Origin: Hofstenia miamia
Taxonomy: Eukaryota > Xenacoelomorpha > Acoela > Hofsteniidae
Direction of reading: 5' to 3'
DNA: 64,000 nt
NCBI GenBank assembly: GCA_900660155.1
Contig: CABFPE010000232.1
Coordinates: forward strand, 753,514-817,513
The notes under the pieces are model-generated. The model saw only the letters and a list, made by a program, of their open reading frames with translations. It made no database searches and was not told where the DNA came from. The translations under genes were made by a program, and so were the position numbers. Shown here piece by piece: positions 12,701-25,814 of the stretch. Numbering within the stretch: the stretch's first letter is position 1; each line of letters begins with the position of its first letter.

Positions 12701-14015
12701 CTGGGATAGGGCCCGTAACGGGCACAGACAAGACTGTACGGTCACGGGCATCTATACTACGGGCATTGGCCGGGCACCCGGGCTCTGGATGAATATTTGT
12801 TGTTTTTATTCGAGGGTAGAAATTCTTAAAACCATTTGTTTGATGTAAATTAGGTCTATTCTATATATCTATGTACATGCATTTTGTGTAACACTAACCT
12901 TCATATAGATTTATAGTAGATATTACAAAGCAGTACATAAAATATTACACAAAATTCATTGCCTTCATCAATTTTAAGGAATTCTATTTCATTGTCATCT
13001 TCTGATTTTGCATTATTACTATGTACATTATATTGTAACATAAGAAGATAAGTTGCTAACTTCAGAAGACGAATTAATGTAATTTACTAATTTTACAATG
13101 TCATACAAGCAGTGGAGTGTAGCTTCAATTTAGTTATTTTCATACTGTTTGGTGTGTTGTCAATTATGAGTAGGGTTCGGAATAATATGCTCAAAAATAT
13201 CCTGAAATATGCCTCATCAAACAATGTCCGAAACTTCGAAAATATGCATAAAAATTACATTCAATTACCAAGGCATGCAAATATTGTTATGCATCGCAAA
13301 TCAAGTTTTCCTGTGAAACATTCAGCTTGCACTTCTCACCCGTATTAGTTCTATGACATTATCAAGTATCTCAATCTAAATGTAAGGAAATAATCACCCT
13401 TGCAGTTGCGTTATAGTTAGAGCTCCAGGACGAAACTGAAAGATACCATAATGAAACACAATTCCTAGATCAAGTTGTCGTTCAGCAAATTAATAAGTTT
13501 TAAAATTTCCAATATTTGTGAGTATTCAGTTTCGAGGTTTTGCGGGAACAGATAAAATTCAGTTAAATATTTGGTATCTGTCGCATTCGCGTGTGAAATA
13601 CGATTAAATATGCGAGCTATCATCGAAGTATACCTTAAACAAAACTGTGTCCAAATATGCGTAAAAATCTGCTTTATACCTTAAGCATATAAATCCTACC
13701 CCTGATCATGGTATTGATGTTTGAAGCACACTTTCTCAATGATTGACAAAACTTGTTGATTGATTTGCGCAAAACGGGACTAAAATAAGATTTTATAGTT
13801 GCAAAATTAAACTTTTCAGTGATTTCAACTAAAAATTTAATTTTTTATTAATGTAAACTTCATTGATGGCTATGATAGTTTAAGTATGTTTCTTCAGTTG
13901 AAGGTTTTCTTGTTACATCAAGTAATTTTAGTTAAACAACATTTAGATACGGACAAACTAACGGGCCTATTTTCATTAGGACGGGCATACGGGCCGGGCA
14001 CGGGCCCTACCCTAG
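12701..14015. mobile_element. hAT-type MITE, GGGCCCG family, copy A
   Basis: A 1315-bp element has GC-rich terminal inverted repeats starting CTGGGATAGGGCCCG and, from the other end, CTAGGGTAGGGCCCGTGCCC. It is flanked by 8-bp duplications, TACATCAT at 12693-12700 and TACATCAC at 14016-14023. No transposase was seen. The AT-rich interior aligns with copy B at 53492-54491 but carries about 410 extra bases (near 13238-13647). Confidence 0.88.
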
Positions 14016-14023
14016 TACATCAC

Positions 14024-17000
14024 TATTCTATAGAATAGCAGAAAATTGGTCTATTTGACAATCAATGGTAGCTCGCGATGGGGCAGCTTATTAAAACTAA
14101 ATTTCAACATCACGTTATGTAATAAAGTGATAACCTAATTTATCAAATTGTGAAACGTATCTGAACCGAGTTCATAAAGTGCACTTCTTAAATATTACTG
14201 AAGAGACATTGTGTCTGCCTGCAACTGCTTTCAAAGCTGCAGTTGATTAAAAAATGAACTAAGAATATACAGACATCTTATTGTAATTACAAAGCTTAGC
14301 TTGATTACAAACTTATCAAAAGAATTATGCGATAAGCACTGTTTCTAAGATTAATAATGTTGAGAATAGCTGACAAATATTTACTAGAGTTTGGAATCAA
14401 ACATAGATAATGTTCCCTTAATACATGCAATGTAACAGCCATGTGAAACAATATTTGCTTTTTACTTAAAGGTGTAACTATTTATAAACAAAAATGAGAA
14501 GGAATCCAGCTTTAGATAAATAATGTGGAGCAAGTAAAAGTAGCCCGACTAAAGTTTACATTAACCCAAAGGAGAAGTCTGAAATATTTAACGTAAGCAA
14601 TTATACGCGAAACGAGAATTGTAGAATTTTACATATAGTAGATAAACACTTGAATGTAATTGGGATCTCATTTATTGCATTCATAAACTACTTAGCAGAC
14701 GATAAGTCATTAGATTTGTAAAAATTGACAAATACATATAATAGCCATATAGACGAATAGACAATACTTGCATTAAAGAACAATGTTCTGTATTGAATGA
14801 AATTTGGAACATCTAGTTAATATCAAGATTTTAACAAATAATACTAGGTGAAAATTTAAAAAAATTACCAAGCTTTGGCAACGTTTCGGCAATAGTGGTG
14901 TTGCTGAATTTAAATTTTTTTATATCATTGCAAAAGTAGAAATTTGGATGTAGATAATGGTGGCTTGCTATATTTAAACCTAATCCATATTCTTTGTCAG
15001 TGCAAACAGCGGAAGCATAGCCCTGGTTACACCTCTGTAACGAATTTCAGAGAATACCCGAATGAGCAATTATAAATGCAAATACTAATCACGTTTTACT
15101 AGTAATTTGTTAAACATTGAAATATATAATAAAACATTGAAACATTAGAAAATTGACAAACGACTTTTCCAATGATGAGAATCTCAGCAAATAATCTCCC
15201 AATAGCATGCTTATTCTGAAGTATTTTAAAATTAAATTATGTAAATATAATAAAAATCGCAAAGTGATGCAAGTATACGTTTACGATTCAAATCAGAGGT
15301 ATCTTTTAGTTTTTTAAAAAAACATTAAGCTTGTTATAATTCATTTGCAGTAATGGAGAAAATATTAAAGCATTGATTTTTTGTGAGCTTTTTGCGCACA
15401 TTAACATTATTAAGTTTTTTTCGTTATGTTATTATTGATGAAGCAAAGTAAAACGCCATTGCTAAGATTCGACAAAGTTTTCATACCAATCGCCTCATTG
15501 TTCGATTGTTTAGATTAACTTAATACCAAATTTTACATCTCGAACTAGATATTTATAAGTATTAATTATTGATATTGTTAAAGATATCAAAATCAAATAG
15601 CGATTTTCTATTTAATAAAAGCTAAAAAATATGTTAATTTGGATGATGTCCATCACAAATAAAAAAACTATGTGATGTGCAAAACATGACATCCGGCAAA
15701 ATGTATACAGTTTTATTGAAATTAATCCATAGATTTAGAAAAACTGGAAAATGTAAATATGTACATATACAGTTTTCTCAAATTGCTAAAATATTTGAAC
15801 ATATAGTTACCATTGTTCTAGCTATAATTCGATTGGAAAACAGAGTTAAAATTTTTTAAAAAAATTCTAATTCAACAAAATTTATTACGAAAATATGATG
15901 GATTATTTGTCTGAGAAAAGTTATATAAAAAACTTGAACGTTGCTCAAACTCACTTTTTCGAAAAAATGCAGAAAAATTCGCCGTTTTCTTGTGAAAGAT
16001 CCCCGCATGTGGCATTAGCATGTATTGAGGAAATGGGGAGTTCTTGGATGGGAGTGATAAGCACTTGAAGGAGGGTTCTTTTGATTGAAAATAAGAGCAG
16101 AAGAGAAAGCCGCATAAATTTAACAAAGCTAAGAGACTACTGTTGCGTTGAAATGAAAACAGAATATTCAAGACAAGTTATGTAAACAAATGTGTGTTTG
16201 ACAACATAAGAGAAAGCAGTAACTAACTCCAAATGCCAGCTTATCTAGCGGGAAAATAAAGGTCCTTAGTTTACTTTTGATAACTGCTACTTCATATTGA
16301 CGATTCCAGTTTATTTAAACTTTCCATAAAATTTATTTCATAATGACATTAAAGATTTCGTTTTGGAAAGATTGGCTTGTGGGCATCGCTTACAATTTTG
16401 TATTCTGTGAGAAATGGAATCATTTACAAAATTGATTTAATTGCTTTCCCAGAATAAAATTTAAATTAAAACAAATATTTATGTAAGGGTCGTCCAATTT
16501 AACAAAATAGTGATTTGTTTGAAAGTGTAGGACACTAAAGTATATCTACAAAACAACCTATCACCTAAAACAATAAATATTTATTTATAATAAACAATTA
16601 TTACGACAAAAAATTATTCAATTAGGCTGAAGCCCTGAAGCCTAATAATTTCTGCTTGTTCTGCAACCAGAAATGAAAAATGTAATGTGTTTTCATTAAT
16701 ATTTAAGACTTCTATCTTAATGAAACTTATGTTTGTAAGTTTTTGAAGTTTAATAAAGTTTTTCGGTCTTAAGGAATTAAACTGATGAAATCATTCAGAT
16801 GTTAATTTTGTTGCTTCATTCGAAAGATAACATGGGAAAGCATTTTATGTCATATCATAAACCATTAACGTGGTTAATTTTACATTGAGAAAAAGCACTT
16901 AAAAACAAACTATTAGTAGAAACAGCATTTTTTCCAAAGTAGTACATAGTTGATATTAGTTGACTTATATTAAATAACAGAAAATATTATAAGAATAGTA

Positions 17001-18055
17001 CAATTCTAGATATGCTAAAGCATTTGAGAAATATTGCTATTGAATTTCATTAAAGTTAAGGTTCGTCAATACCATTAATGACCATTTATTTGGTGAGACA
17101 TGCAGTTATTAATTATAACAGATTTAATTTAATAATGTTGAATAAATATTTCTAGATATAAATACCAAAAACTACTTCAAACTGCTAGATATATAACCTG
17201 CTAGTATTAGTTCCTGGTGCCTTGTTTGCAGAGAATGCTTCTAAACAATAAAGATCCCCATAACTGTATTCAAAAACATTCCCCTCGTTAAAGCACGTCT
17301 TTTTGGTTTTATTTAATTTCAATAAACTTATAAAGATAATTTATTGAATGAGAACTAAAATATTTAGTGAGTATTTGACGCCTTGTTTTTTTATATTGGA
17401 CAGTATTATTCATAATTCTAAATAAACAATAATTAACATAAGCTTCAACATTTAGCCCGATATCATCAAAATTAAGAAAATAAAAATCTTCCTACGAGTT
17501 CATAAATTTCTAGTGGTGATTGATTAAATAAGAATGTTTAAATCAAAAACATTTTCATTTTCTTCCGTGCATTAAATGCATCATAATCATTAAATTTGTC
17601 TCAAAAATTGTCATTTGTAAGAATATTATATATACAGTGTATTTATACGCAGAATCTAAGTGGGCCGAATTTCCACTAAACGGCACAGGCTCAACCCAAG
17701 TACAATGAAAATTTGGCACAAGCTCACCCCCAAATGAATTATGTTAAAATATTACTTATATAAAATTTGAGAATAGTTTGTAAATTTATTTCACCAAACC
17801 TATAAAAAATTTAAGATATCGGCATTTTTTGCCGAATTCTTTCATGGAATAAATCAAACGTTTTTCTAATGCGATTAATAAGCGAGCATGATAAAATTTC
17901 TCCCTTACAGTAAAGAAGGTCTCTCAAAGCTCAACGCCTTTTAAAATGGGTATTTTGACTATCTTCACATACAGTTGTCGATTAAACAAATAATTGGTGT
18001 TTAATAATATCCCGATATCTTTAATATAGTTCACAGCATTGCAGAAGTAATTAAT
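14024..18055. other. 4-kb stretch with no supported gene
   Basis: AT-rich sequence between two MITEs. The only things with any coding character are the candidate exon at 14869-15034 and a 99-codon minus ORF at 15872-16171 that I could not link to any family. Confidence 0.5.
14869..15034 (-). CDS. Candidate unassigned exon, cysteine-containing
   Basis: A 166-bp open stretch has a GTTACAG acceptor and an ends-CTTG/GTAATT donor. It encodes RCNQGYASAVCTDKEYG and then LGLNIASHHYLHP with a later FYFC. I do not recognise the domain. It lies on the laminin strand upstream of the LN exons, but its final phase does not fit directly onto the exon ending at 12041. It may be a chance ORF, part of another exon set, or an unrecognised amino-terminal piece of laminin. 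Confidence 0.25.
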
Positions 18056-18063
18056 ATTTGTAG

Positions 18064-18563
18064 TAAAGAGGAGCGCGGTACAGGTCTTGTAAAATTATGT
18101 CCACCACAGAGAAAAAGCTTTACCGCTAACCACCACAATGCCCGTTTTTTTACCGCAAACCACAGCAATAAATGAGTTTTTACAGCGGTATACAGCAACA
18201 ATGGCGATTTTTCTCTTCGTCGGTAAAGAACAATTTCTGAATTGTTTTAATAGGGTTATGTATCATTCGTAGATAAGTTAAAAGACAATGTCTTAGGTAT
18301 TTTGTCATGTAGTTCAATATTATTAGGGTAATATGAAATTTTCCATAAAAATATGTAAACATTACTTTTAATATTTTGAATGTGACATCTCTTAGTTTTG
18401 ATTCAGAAACAGTTTTTTGAGAAATATTTAGAGATTTGAAATCTTAAAACAAAACACGTTAACTGTATAACTTTTATTCCATCCCAAATTGTTTTAATTC
18501 TACCGCTAACCACCGCAATTGTGTAAATTTCTATCGCGGTACACCGCACCGCTCTCAACTCAA
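18064..18563. mobile_element. hAT-type MITE, CCGC-rich family, copy C
   Basis: About 500 bp, flanked by ATTTGTAG at 18056-18063 and 18564-18571. The interior repeats a motif close to TACCGCTAACCACCGCAA several times near each end, as subterminal transposase-binding repeats do in hAT elements. It is a diverged relative of copy D in the opposite orientation. No coding capacity was seen. Confidence 0.82.
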
Positions 18564-18571
18564 ATTTGTAG

Positions 18572-20940
18572 TATCCTTTAGTTAATGTTATCAAGCCGCT
18601 TTCTTCAAATACTCACAATACCAACAAATGAAAATCATTTTTCTTGAAAGGTTTATAGATTTCCTGGCGATTTAATAAATGGCGTCATCCTTTAAAAATC
18701 AGGGAAGCCAAAGGTTAAAAAAAATTGTTTTTGAGTTTTGCAAGTAAAAGAAAATTATTTTAATTTCCGAAATTCCATGACTAGTATATAAAATGTATTT
18801 CACTAATATAGTTCATCAATTTGTAGTTGAAGCGTTCAACAAAAACTCAAATATTTTTTAAAATGGAATTTAAGAAAAAGTATATACTGCTTTATAATGA
18901 AAGCACAAATGCACTAATAAGCAACTGTATTAAAAATAAGAGTTTACAACTGCACTATAAAAATATTTGTGTTTTTCGAAATACTTAGTAATAGAATAGA
19001 ATAGAAAAGAATTTCTTATTAAGTGTAGGACATTGCGATAATTAAACACCTCAATAAAAGCTGTTAACATTGCAATTAAATCTTCAAGTTGATTGATTTC
19101 TCATTTTCTTCACATAGTTGCAGAAAAATTTCTCCAACTTCTAAAAGTTTCTAACATGATGAAGGATATATTCTTTTGTCATTGTCCGCAATACTGAAAT
19201 ACAATTGGACTTTTTTGTATTTGGGACAACGAAAAACCCACGCAGTATTGGATTTTTACATAATCGTGGATTATAATATGAAAACAATTGTATTTTGGAA
19301 CGCGGTGCTGGAGTTGGATATCACTAAATGAACTTGAAAAATATTTTGACTTTGCCTAAACGGCTAAAATGGACGCGTCGAAAAGTTGTACAAGTCTTGG
19401 TAAAATTTTAGTTTAAATTTTAAGGAAGGTCGAAATTCCCTTTAAGGATGTCGACTTCCCTTTAGGTGATGATGCTATGGGCCTGAAAATAATTTAATAA
19501 AGTGTAAAACGTGCATTCAAAATTGTGAAGAATAAGAGATCTTCTTTTTTTATGTTATTTAGAAATCAATGAACAGCATCAGTATCTATTAAAAATTATT
19601 CCTTACACTGGTGTTTTTAGTCCTGAATCAAACACTATGACATACATTTCCATAGTCTTATGTTAATACCCGGATTTTGACATAAGCGCCGCGGAACTTC
19701 CAATCCTACTAGCATAAAGCAAGTGAAGAGATTTTTTTAAATTTAGAAATGTAAATGATGTCATATATTCAAGTTAAGACGTTGTTACAACCCTAACAAA
19801 ATTTTGTTTTGTCAAAAACTTCACCTAATCATCTCATATGCATTGAAATCTGAAATAATGCAATACATTTATCCGATGTGATCTTGGTAAAGGTCCTTGC
19901 ATATCCTATGATACTTCAGAGGAGTTAACTTTTGCACGATACTTTTCAACATGCGATACTATTTCAGCTTATTGCTGAAAAAACTAAAAATTTCATTTAA
20001 CACTAGAAACGCAACAATAGGTGAAATTGCCTATTAGGCATATATTTGTGTGCTTCATTATCCATTCCGCAAAATCACTAGCAGGCACATGTAATTCCAC
20101 TTATGTTAATATTTGTAGCAATTTTGTTTCTATTGCATAATTTTCGGATTTGAAACATCAGATGTAAATTTATTCTCAAGAAGTAATCGTTGTTTTACTG
20201 TTAATGCGGAGTTTTTTCCTGGCTGGAAAAACATTAAAACATACTATTATACTGTAAGCAGTGATCTATCAAATTCTAGTGTTACAAAAATTAATGCATG
20301 TTACTTTCTTGAATTATTAACACAATAATATCGCATATTATTTTTATAAAGTGCAATAATTAAAATAATTCAAAATTCTTGAGCTTATGTATGAATTTAA
20401 AAAAGAAACGCATCATTTACTTAACATGTTAATGCATGCCACTGTCATTATCAAGGACGCGAGAAGTAGGGGGCAAAAGGGGCAGCTGCCCCCCTTTTAA
20501 ATTAAGAAATTATTATTTTGAACTCTAACAGCAATAACTTAAATAAAATTAGAATTGCACAATGCACATATTACAAACTGTACTTATTTTTATACCTATA
20601 TCTATGCTTCTATTAATATACATATCTGTTGAAGGGGTTTTATAGTAATTGTATCACTTACATATTAAGTCCTTTTATTTAAAACTATCTACTGATTGGC
20701 ATTAAAAATACGAATTGACCTACCCTACATACATAACAAATTTTTTAAAGGGTTGTTCTAATTTTCTTATTTCTTAATACCCTAAGTAACATACATTTTA
20801 AATGAAACTAATAGATATAAACGGATTTTTTTCCAAAAATGAAAGTAAGATAATGAATTATATTATATTACGAAAGCATCGAAAAAATATGCCAATTCAA
20901 AAGGTTTTATTTAATAAATTGAAAATGGATCCACTTCAGT
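18572..20940. other. 2.4-kb stretch with no supported gene
   Basis: AT-rich, with the palindromic repeat scrap at 20455 as the only notable structure. Confidence 0.5.
20455..20505. repeat. Palindromic GC-rich repeat scrap
   Basis: The block AGGGGGCAAAAGGGGCAGCT followed by GCCCCCCTTTT is a near palindrome in AT-rich sequence and looks like the end of a short interspersed DNA repeat. No second end was found. Confidence 0.3.
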
Positions 20941-20944
20941 TCGT

Positions 20945-20968
20945 ATATATATATATATATATATATAT
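20945..20968. repeat. (AT)n microsatellite
   Basis: About 12 AT units. Confidence 0.9.
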
Positions 20969-21129
20969 CAAATTAATAATAATAATATTATATTTTTTTG
21001 CACTTACAATCCTTGAATTGAATAATAGTGCATTCAACTAAAATTTACAAAATTTAACTTAAATTAAAAATGGACATTACAGCGTTTCTCCAATTCTAAA
21101 AGAGGAGGATAAGGCTAATTACATTTTAG

Positions 21130-24100
21130 AGATACAGATAATCCTGTCTCTGCTCTTCTTATTTAATTTTATTGTGCATAATATTTTTCATATCTTTTGA
21201 TGATTTCAGAGAATATGAAGCTGTTATTCAGTGTGTTACTTTTGTAAACTAAATCCCATTCGTGTATATTTCTTAGCTTATATTTTGTGAATGACGATTG
21301 TTCTGGGATCAACTTATTCAGTGGGTGTGTTGGTTTTTGCATTTGTTGCCATAATCGATTGCATAAAATTTGCAGTCGATCATATAATAAAGCACAATTT
21401 TGCAGCTATCATTGCTTCAGCATATTCATAATCTCTAAACACTATTTTTAGAGCTATTTTTTGAATTGCTTCTAATTGCTTTCTTTGTTCTTGTGTAATG
21501 CTGTTGTCCCATAATGAGGCAGCATATTCAATTGATGACTTTATAAGGGCTTTCATATATGGTGATTATGTCTTTATTTGGAACATTGCTTCTCTTTAAT
21601 TGACGAAGATAGTGTAGTTTCTTTGCAGCCTTTTTTGTTATGTAATCTATATGGCTGTTCCATTTTAGGTTGTCTTGTATTTGTATGCCTAACAGTTTTG
21701 CACATTTAGTTCTCTTGACTGGGCCGCTTGGTAGTAATATTTCTGGAGGATATTCAAAACTATGAAGAAAAGAAATTGTTAATTCTTTAGTTTTTTGACG
21801 TTGATTTCTGCAAAGTTTTCGTTACACCAGTTATACACTTTTTGTACAACATTATCTGAATTTAAAGATTCTGCTCTACTTAAATAGTGCCAAGCAGTAG
21901 TGTCATCAAAAAAATTTTATGTGAAATTCATGATCCATTAGTAATTTATTAATGAATAATATATATATCCATGGACTAATTTCTGTGCTTTGTGAAATGC
22001 CTGCATGCACCCTTTTCCAATCATAGACTGTACCGTCAGGTAGACGCATTCTTTGTCTGCGATTATATAAAAAAGATGATATCCACTGAACAATCGATGG
22101 AGTAACTCCGATTTCATGCAGAAGAGATATAACTATCGGATGACTAACAAAGTCAAACGCATTTTTAAAGTCGAAGAAGAAAATTCGTATGTAAGAGTTC
22201 TTTGTTTCTAGCAGAGAGAGCCAATGGTGTACAACTTCAATTAAAGCATGAACTGTAGATCGCCCAGGTGTTCCTCCAAATTGTCTGGGATCTAAAAATG
22301 CTAAAATTTTAGGCTTTAGTTCTTTGTCAATAATAATTTGTTCAATTAATTTAGATACTGAGTGAGTTAAAGATATTGGACGTATATCAGTCAATGGTGT
22401 AATAACAGGTTTAAACTTTTCAAGGGGAATAACATCTGCATAAATGGTTCTGCTGAAAAATCATACAAATTCAAAATACAAATTGGCGTTGCTAGTTCAT
22501 AACTAAAACTTTGCAGAATCCAATTTCTTTAACATATGAAAAATCATCATTTCATCACATATTATTTCAAAACTGTGATTACTTCTTATTGGTGGAGAAA
22601 TTTGTTAGCTTTATATTAATTTCATTAGCAAGGTCACTCGGTGACATTTGACTAAGAGAGCCTCCAGTAGTTAGTTGCCTTGATTGAACAGATATCCCAC
22701 TCATTTTCTTAATACATGACCACCACTGTGAAGGGTTAACTTGTTTGAGTTCCTTGACATGATGTTCGTAGTATCTTTCTCTTAAAACCTTCAAAACTGT
22801 TAATGTAATTGCGTAATTTTTTAAATTTAACTAAATTGCCAGAGTGTAATGCTTGTCCTCTTTTCTTTATGAGTTTCTTTATTTTTGGACTTATCAATGG
22901 CTTGTCATTAGAGAAAGCTTTGACTTTTTTCAGTAGGAAACAAATTTCAATTTGATGTGAAATATAAGAGGAAAACGCATCCCAGTGACTAACAAAGTTC
23001 GAGTACTTCCTAAAGAATTCCATCCAGTTCACTGATGATAAAAATTTCCCAAATTGTAAATTTGTTTGTATCACAAATACTTCGACGCAATATGTAAGAA
23101 CTTGATTGTGGTTTATATTCTGTTGACAGCATTATTATTTATTGGTGGAGACATCCTCCTATGCTTGGCAGGGGACAAACTTCCTTAAAGATGGCTTGAT
23201 TCGATGTAAAAATTTTGTCTAATGTTTTGCCAAGGTGGGTTGGGAATTTAACCATTTGATGTAGGTGAAATTCTGTGAGCAAAAATTTAGTATTTAGCGC
23301 ATTAAAATCTCCAGCTATAATTATCACATAATTTGGATAGTCAATTTCAAATGACCTAGCTGATAATCGAAGAGGTATTTTGTCAATCTTTTGTTTTCGG
23401 GATTACTCCAATGCGGATGATAGATCACTCCAATGATGTATCCACTAATACAACGAGGTGAGCAAGAGGGAGACAATTTAATCCATAAGACTTCTATTCC
23501 TAAAAATTCATCACTTTTTACCAAAGAAGGTATAAAACGCAAATACGGAATGCCACAAAGAAACTGAATCATTACTCCTCCTCCATATGAAACAATTCTA
23601 TCTAAACACTTAATATTATAATTATCCAACGGAACACTTGAATCTGAAATTAGATTTGATAGATGTGTTGCAGCAAGTAGCACTAACTCCACTAGATTTT
23701 CAGAAACAACTAAAAAAGTTCATCTATTTTATGCTTTAGTGATTGTACATTGCTAAAGAACACCGATGGTATCAGTGGAAATTTTGATTTATGCAGTCAA
23801 TATACAATAACCAAGCTGTCATTTCTGTAGAGCTTAAGATTTTAAATTTTTAATTCAGACTTATCAATTCCTGCTTTTATCATTTCCTAACGTCTCTTTA
23901 AATTTTTTTTCTCAATTAAACGAGCTTCCTCTGATAGATCACGTGAGATAAAAACTTTTCTATTATATGTTTTTAGTTTTGCCACGCTTGCCATGACTGT
24001 TCTTACTGTCCACTCTGTGTTAAACCTGACAATGAGAGTTCTAAGTCTATTGCTGTTTTTGCTGTATTTTCCACTTCTAAAAACATTACACGGTTGATCT

Positions 24101-24590
24101 TTTATATTTAAATATGTTAACATGTCATTTACCTATTCCACTTCACACTTCAATCTATTTTCATAATTTCCTGAAACCTCGGGCATGCCATTAATGCGTA
24201 AGTTTAAACGAAATGACGTGTCACTTACTGCTTTTGGCATTGAAGATGAAGAGGCTTGTTCATTGTTGCGTTTAACGAGTTTACTCAATTCCTTTTCTGC
24301 TCTAATTTTCAATTTCTTATGCTCTTCTTCAACCTCACGATACAAAGATTTTATACGAATTTCTAATTCTGAAACTTTAGGTATTCCAAAATTTAAGGCT
24401 GAAATAATTTCTTCCTTTTTATCCTTCACAGAACAGTCATTACATATTGTAATGAGATTGTCAGAATAACGTACAAATGCGTCCACTGCAGTTTTAGAAA
24501 AACCAGCACATTCCTTTAAATGGTAATTTGATTTGCAAAATATGCACATGAAGACATTTGCATTGCACTTGATATTATTATTGATTATTA
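21130..24590 (-). mobile_element. CR1/Rex1-like LINE, near full length but decayed
   Basis: On the minus strand: ORF1 at 24133-24549 starts MCIFCKSNYHLKECAGF and ICNDCS, a PHD-like zinc finger, then a coiled coil and an RRM-like LNLRINGMPE. The endonuclease part follows (IIIAGDFNALNTKF at 23139-23327). The reverse transcriptase covers 21906-22394: DIRPISLTHSVSKLIEQII, QFGGTPGRSTVHALIEVVHH, FFFDFKNAFDFVSH and a catalytic FDDTTAW that lies one base out of frame. Past it LLGIQIQDNLKWNSHIDYIT and KKLHYLRQLKR follow as in CR1-like tails. There are many frame changes, so it is an inactive old copy. Confidence 0.88.
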
Positions 24591-25214
24591 TACATTATTT
24601 TGGAATAGTGTCTATTTAATGGATTCTGAATGTATGATATCATCGCTTTGGAGAGCTTCACTTTCAATGTATTTGTAAGGACTCATTTTGATTGAAGATA
24701 TGAAGCAAATTTTTCAATTTCAGAAAACATTTAATTTTGTTAAACTTTGCGATTGTATGTTGGTTAGGACTTTTCTTTAAAAATTCTATAATCTCAATAT
24801 TAATATTAACGTTAGTTAAATGTTTGACAGTGTTTTCAATGCTAAATAAGGGTCTATCTTGTTTTTTTGACACAAAATTTATTTTCTTAATATGGTTATT
24901 TTAATCTTCTTTGTTATTTATGTATTGATATGTGACTCAATCCAAACAGAAGCTAAGAATTTGAATATTAAGTAGGCGTATTATGTCTTTCTTGAAATAT
25001 TTCAATATTTAAAATTGATCTTTAATAGGTGTTCTTAAAAATCCTCTTTTGAATTGATTAATCTTGTTCATCTTAACGTCACAGGATGTGAATTGAGGAT
25101 GGATCTTATTCTTTAAGATTAAGGCAATGAATTGCTTTGCTAAAATTTCTTTATGATGCTGTTGAATATGCAATACCATTACAGAATTTAGCATGAAATT
25201 ATTTAGTTTAGACT

Positions 25215-25745
25215 ACGAAACCTTGGAAACATTGATATTACTCTTGCACAAAAAACACCCTTTGTGAATTTCAAGGAAAGTTTTATATACAAGTAAATGG
25301 TGATGCAATGGGAAATTACCTTGGACCAACACTAGCAAATATTTATAAGTCGAAATTTGAACAAAAAATGAATATTGCCAAAATTATTAGCAAATTTCAT
25401 TACTATGCTCGATATGTTGATGATATATTAGTAATATGAGAATATAATGTTAATGACATCTTCCTTCCTTGAATTCCTTAAATTCTGCAATTCAATTTAC
25501 CATCGAGGAAAAAACAACAAAAGGTTACCATTTCTGAATATTAATATTGGAAGAAAAGAGACTAAGTTTATGTATTCTACATGTATACACCTACAATAAT
25601 GGGCTCGATTTTGGTGTGATTCTCTACACTCTTTTGCACTAGATGCTACCATGCTTTGAATGTGCTTAAAATATTAAATGGTTAATTAAGGAATATCATA
25701 TGCTAAATCTGTGAATAAAAATCATTATACCAATGTATGATGATC
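25215..25745 (+). mobile_element. Penelope-like element fragment (reverse transcriptase end)
   Basis: The plus strand reads FQGKFYIQVNGDAMGNYLGP, TLANIYKSKFEQKM and YYARYVDDILVI. The QxxGxAMGxxLGPxLANIY and RYVDDIL motifs are diagnostic of Penelope-like reverse transcriptases. Later pieces include KVTISEY-like and GLDFGVILYTL-like segments in other frames. It stops against an (AT)n tract at 25753. Confidence 0.8.
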
Positions 25746-25750
25746 ACATT

Positions 25751-25752
<2 letters not shown>

Positions 25753-25783
<31 letters not shown>
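25753..25783. repeat. (AT)n microsatellite between two Penelope-like fragments
   Basis: About 15 AT units separate the plus-strand reverse transcriptase piece from the minus-strand endonuclease piece. Confidence 0.95.
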
Positions 25784-25786
<3 letters not shown>

Positions 25787-25814
25787 TTTTGAAAGTTTAC
25801 TTAATGAATACTTT

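Noticed and set aside
15872-16171. Minus-strand ORF of 99 codons
   Set aside because: Phe/Ser/Lys-rich composition, no recognised motif and no splice or start context; AT-rich chance frame more likely.
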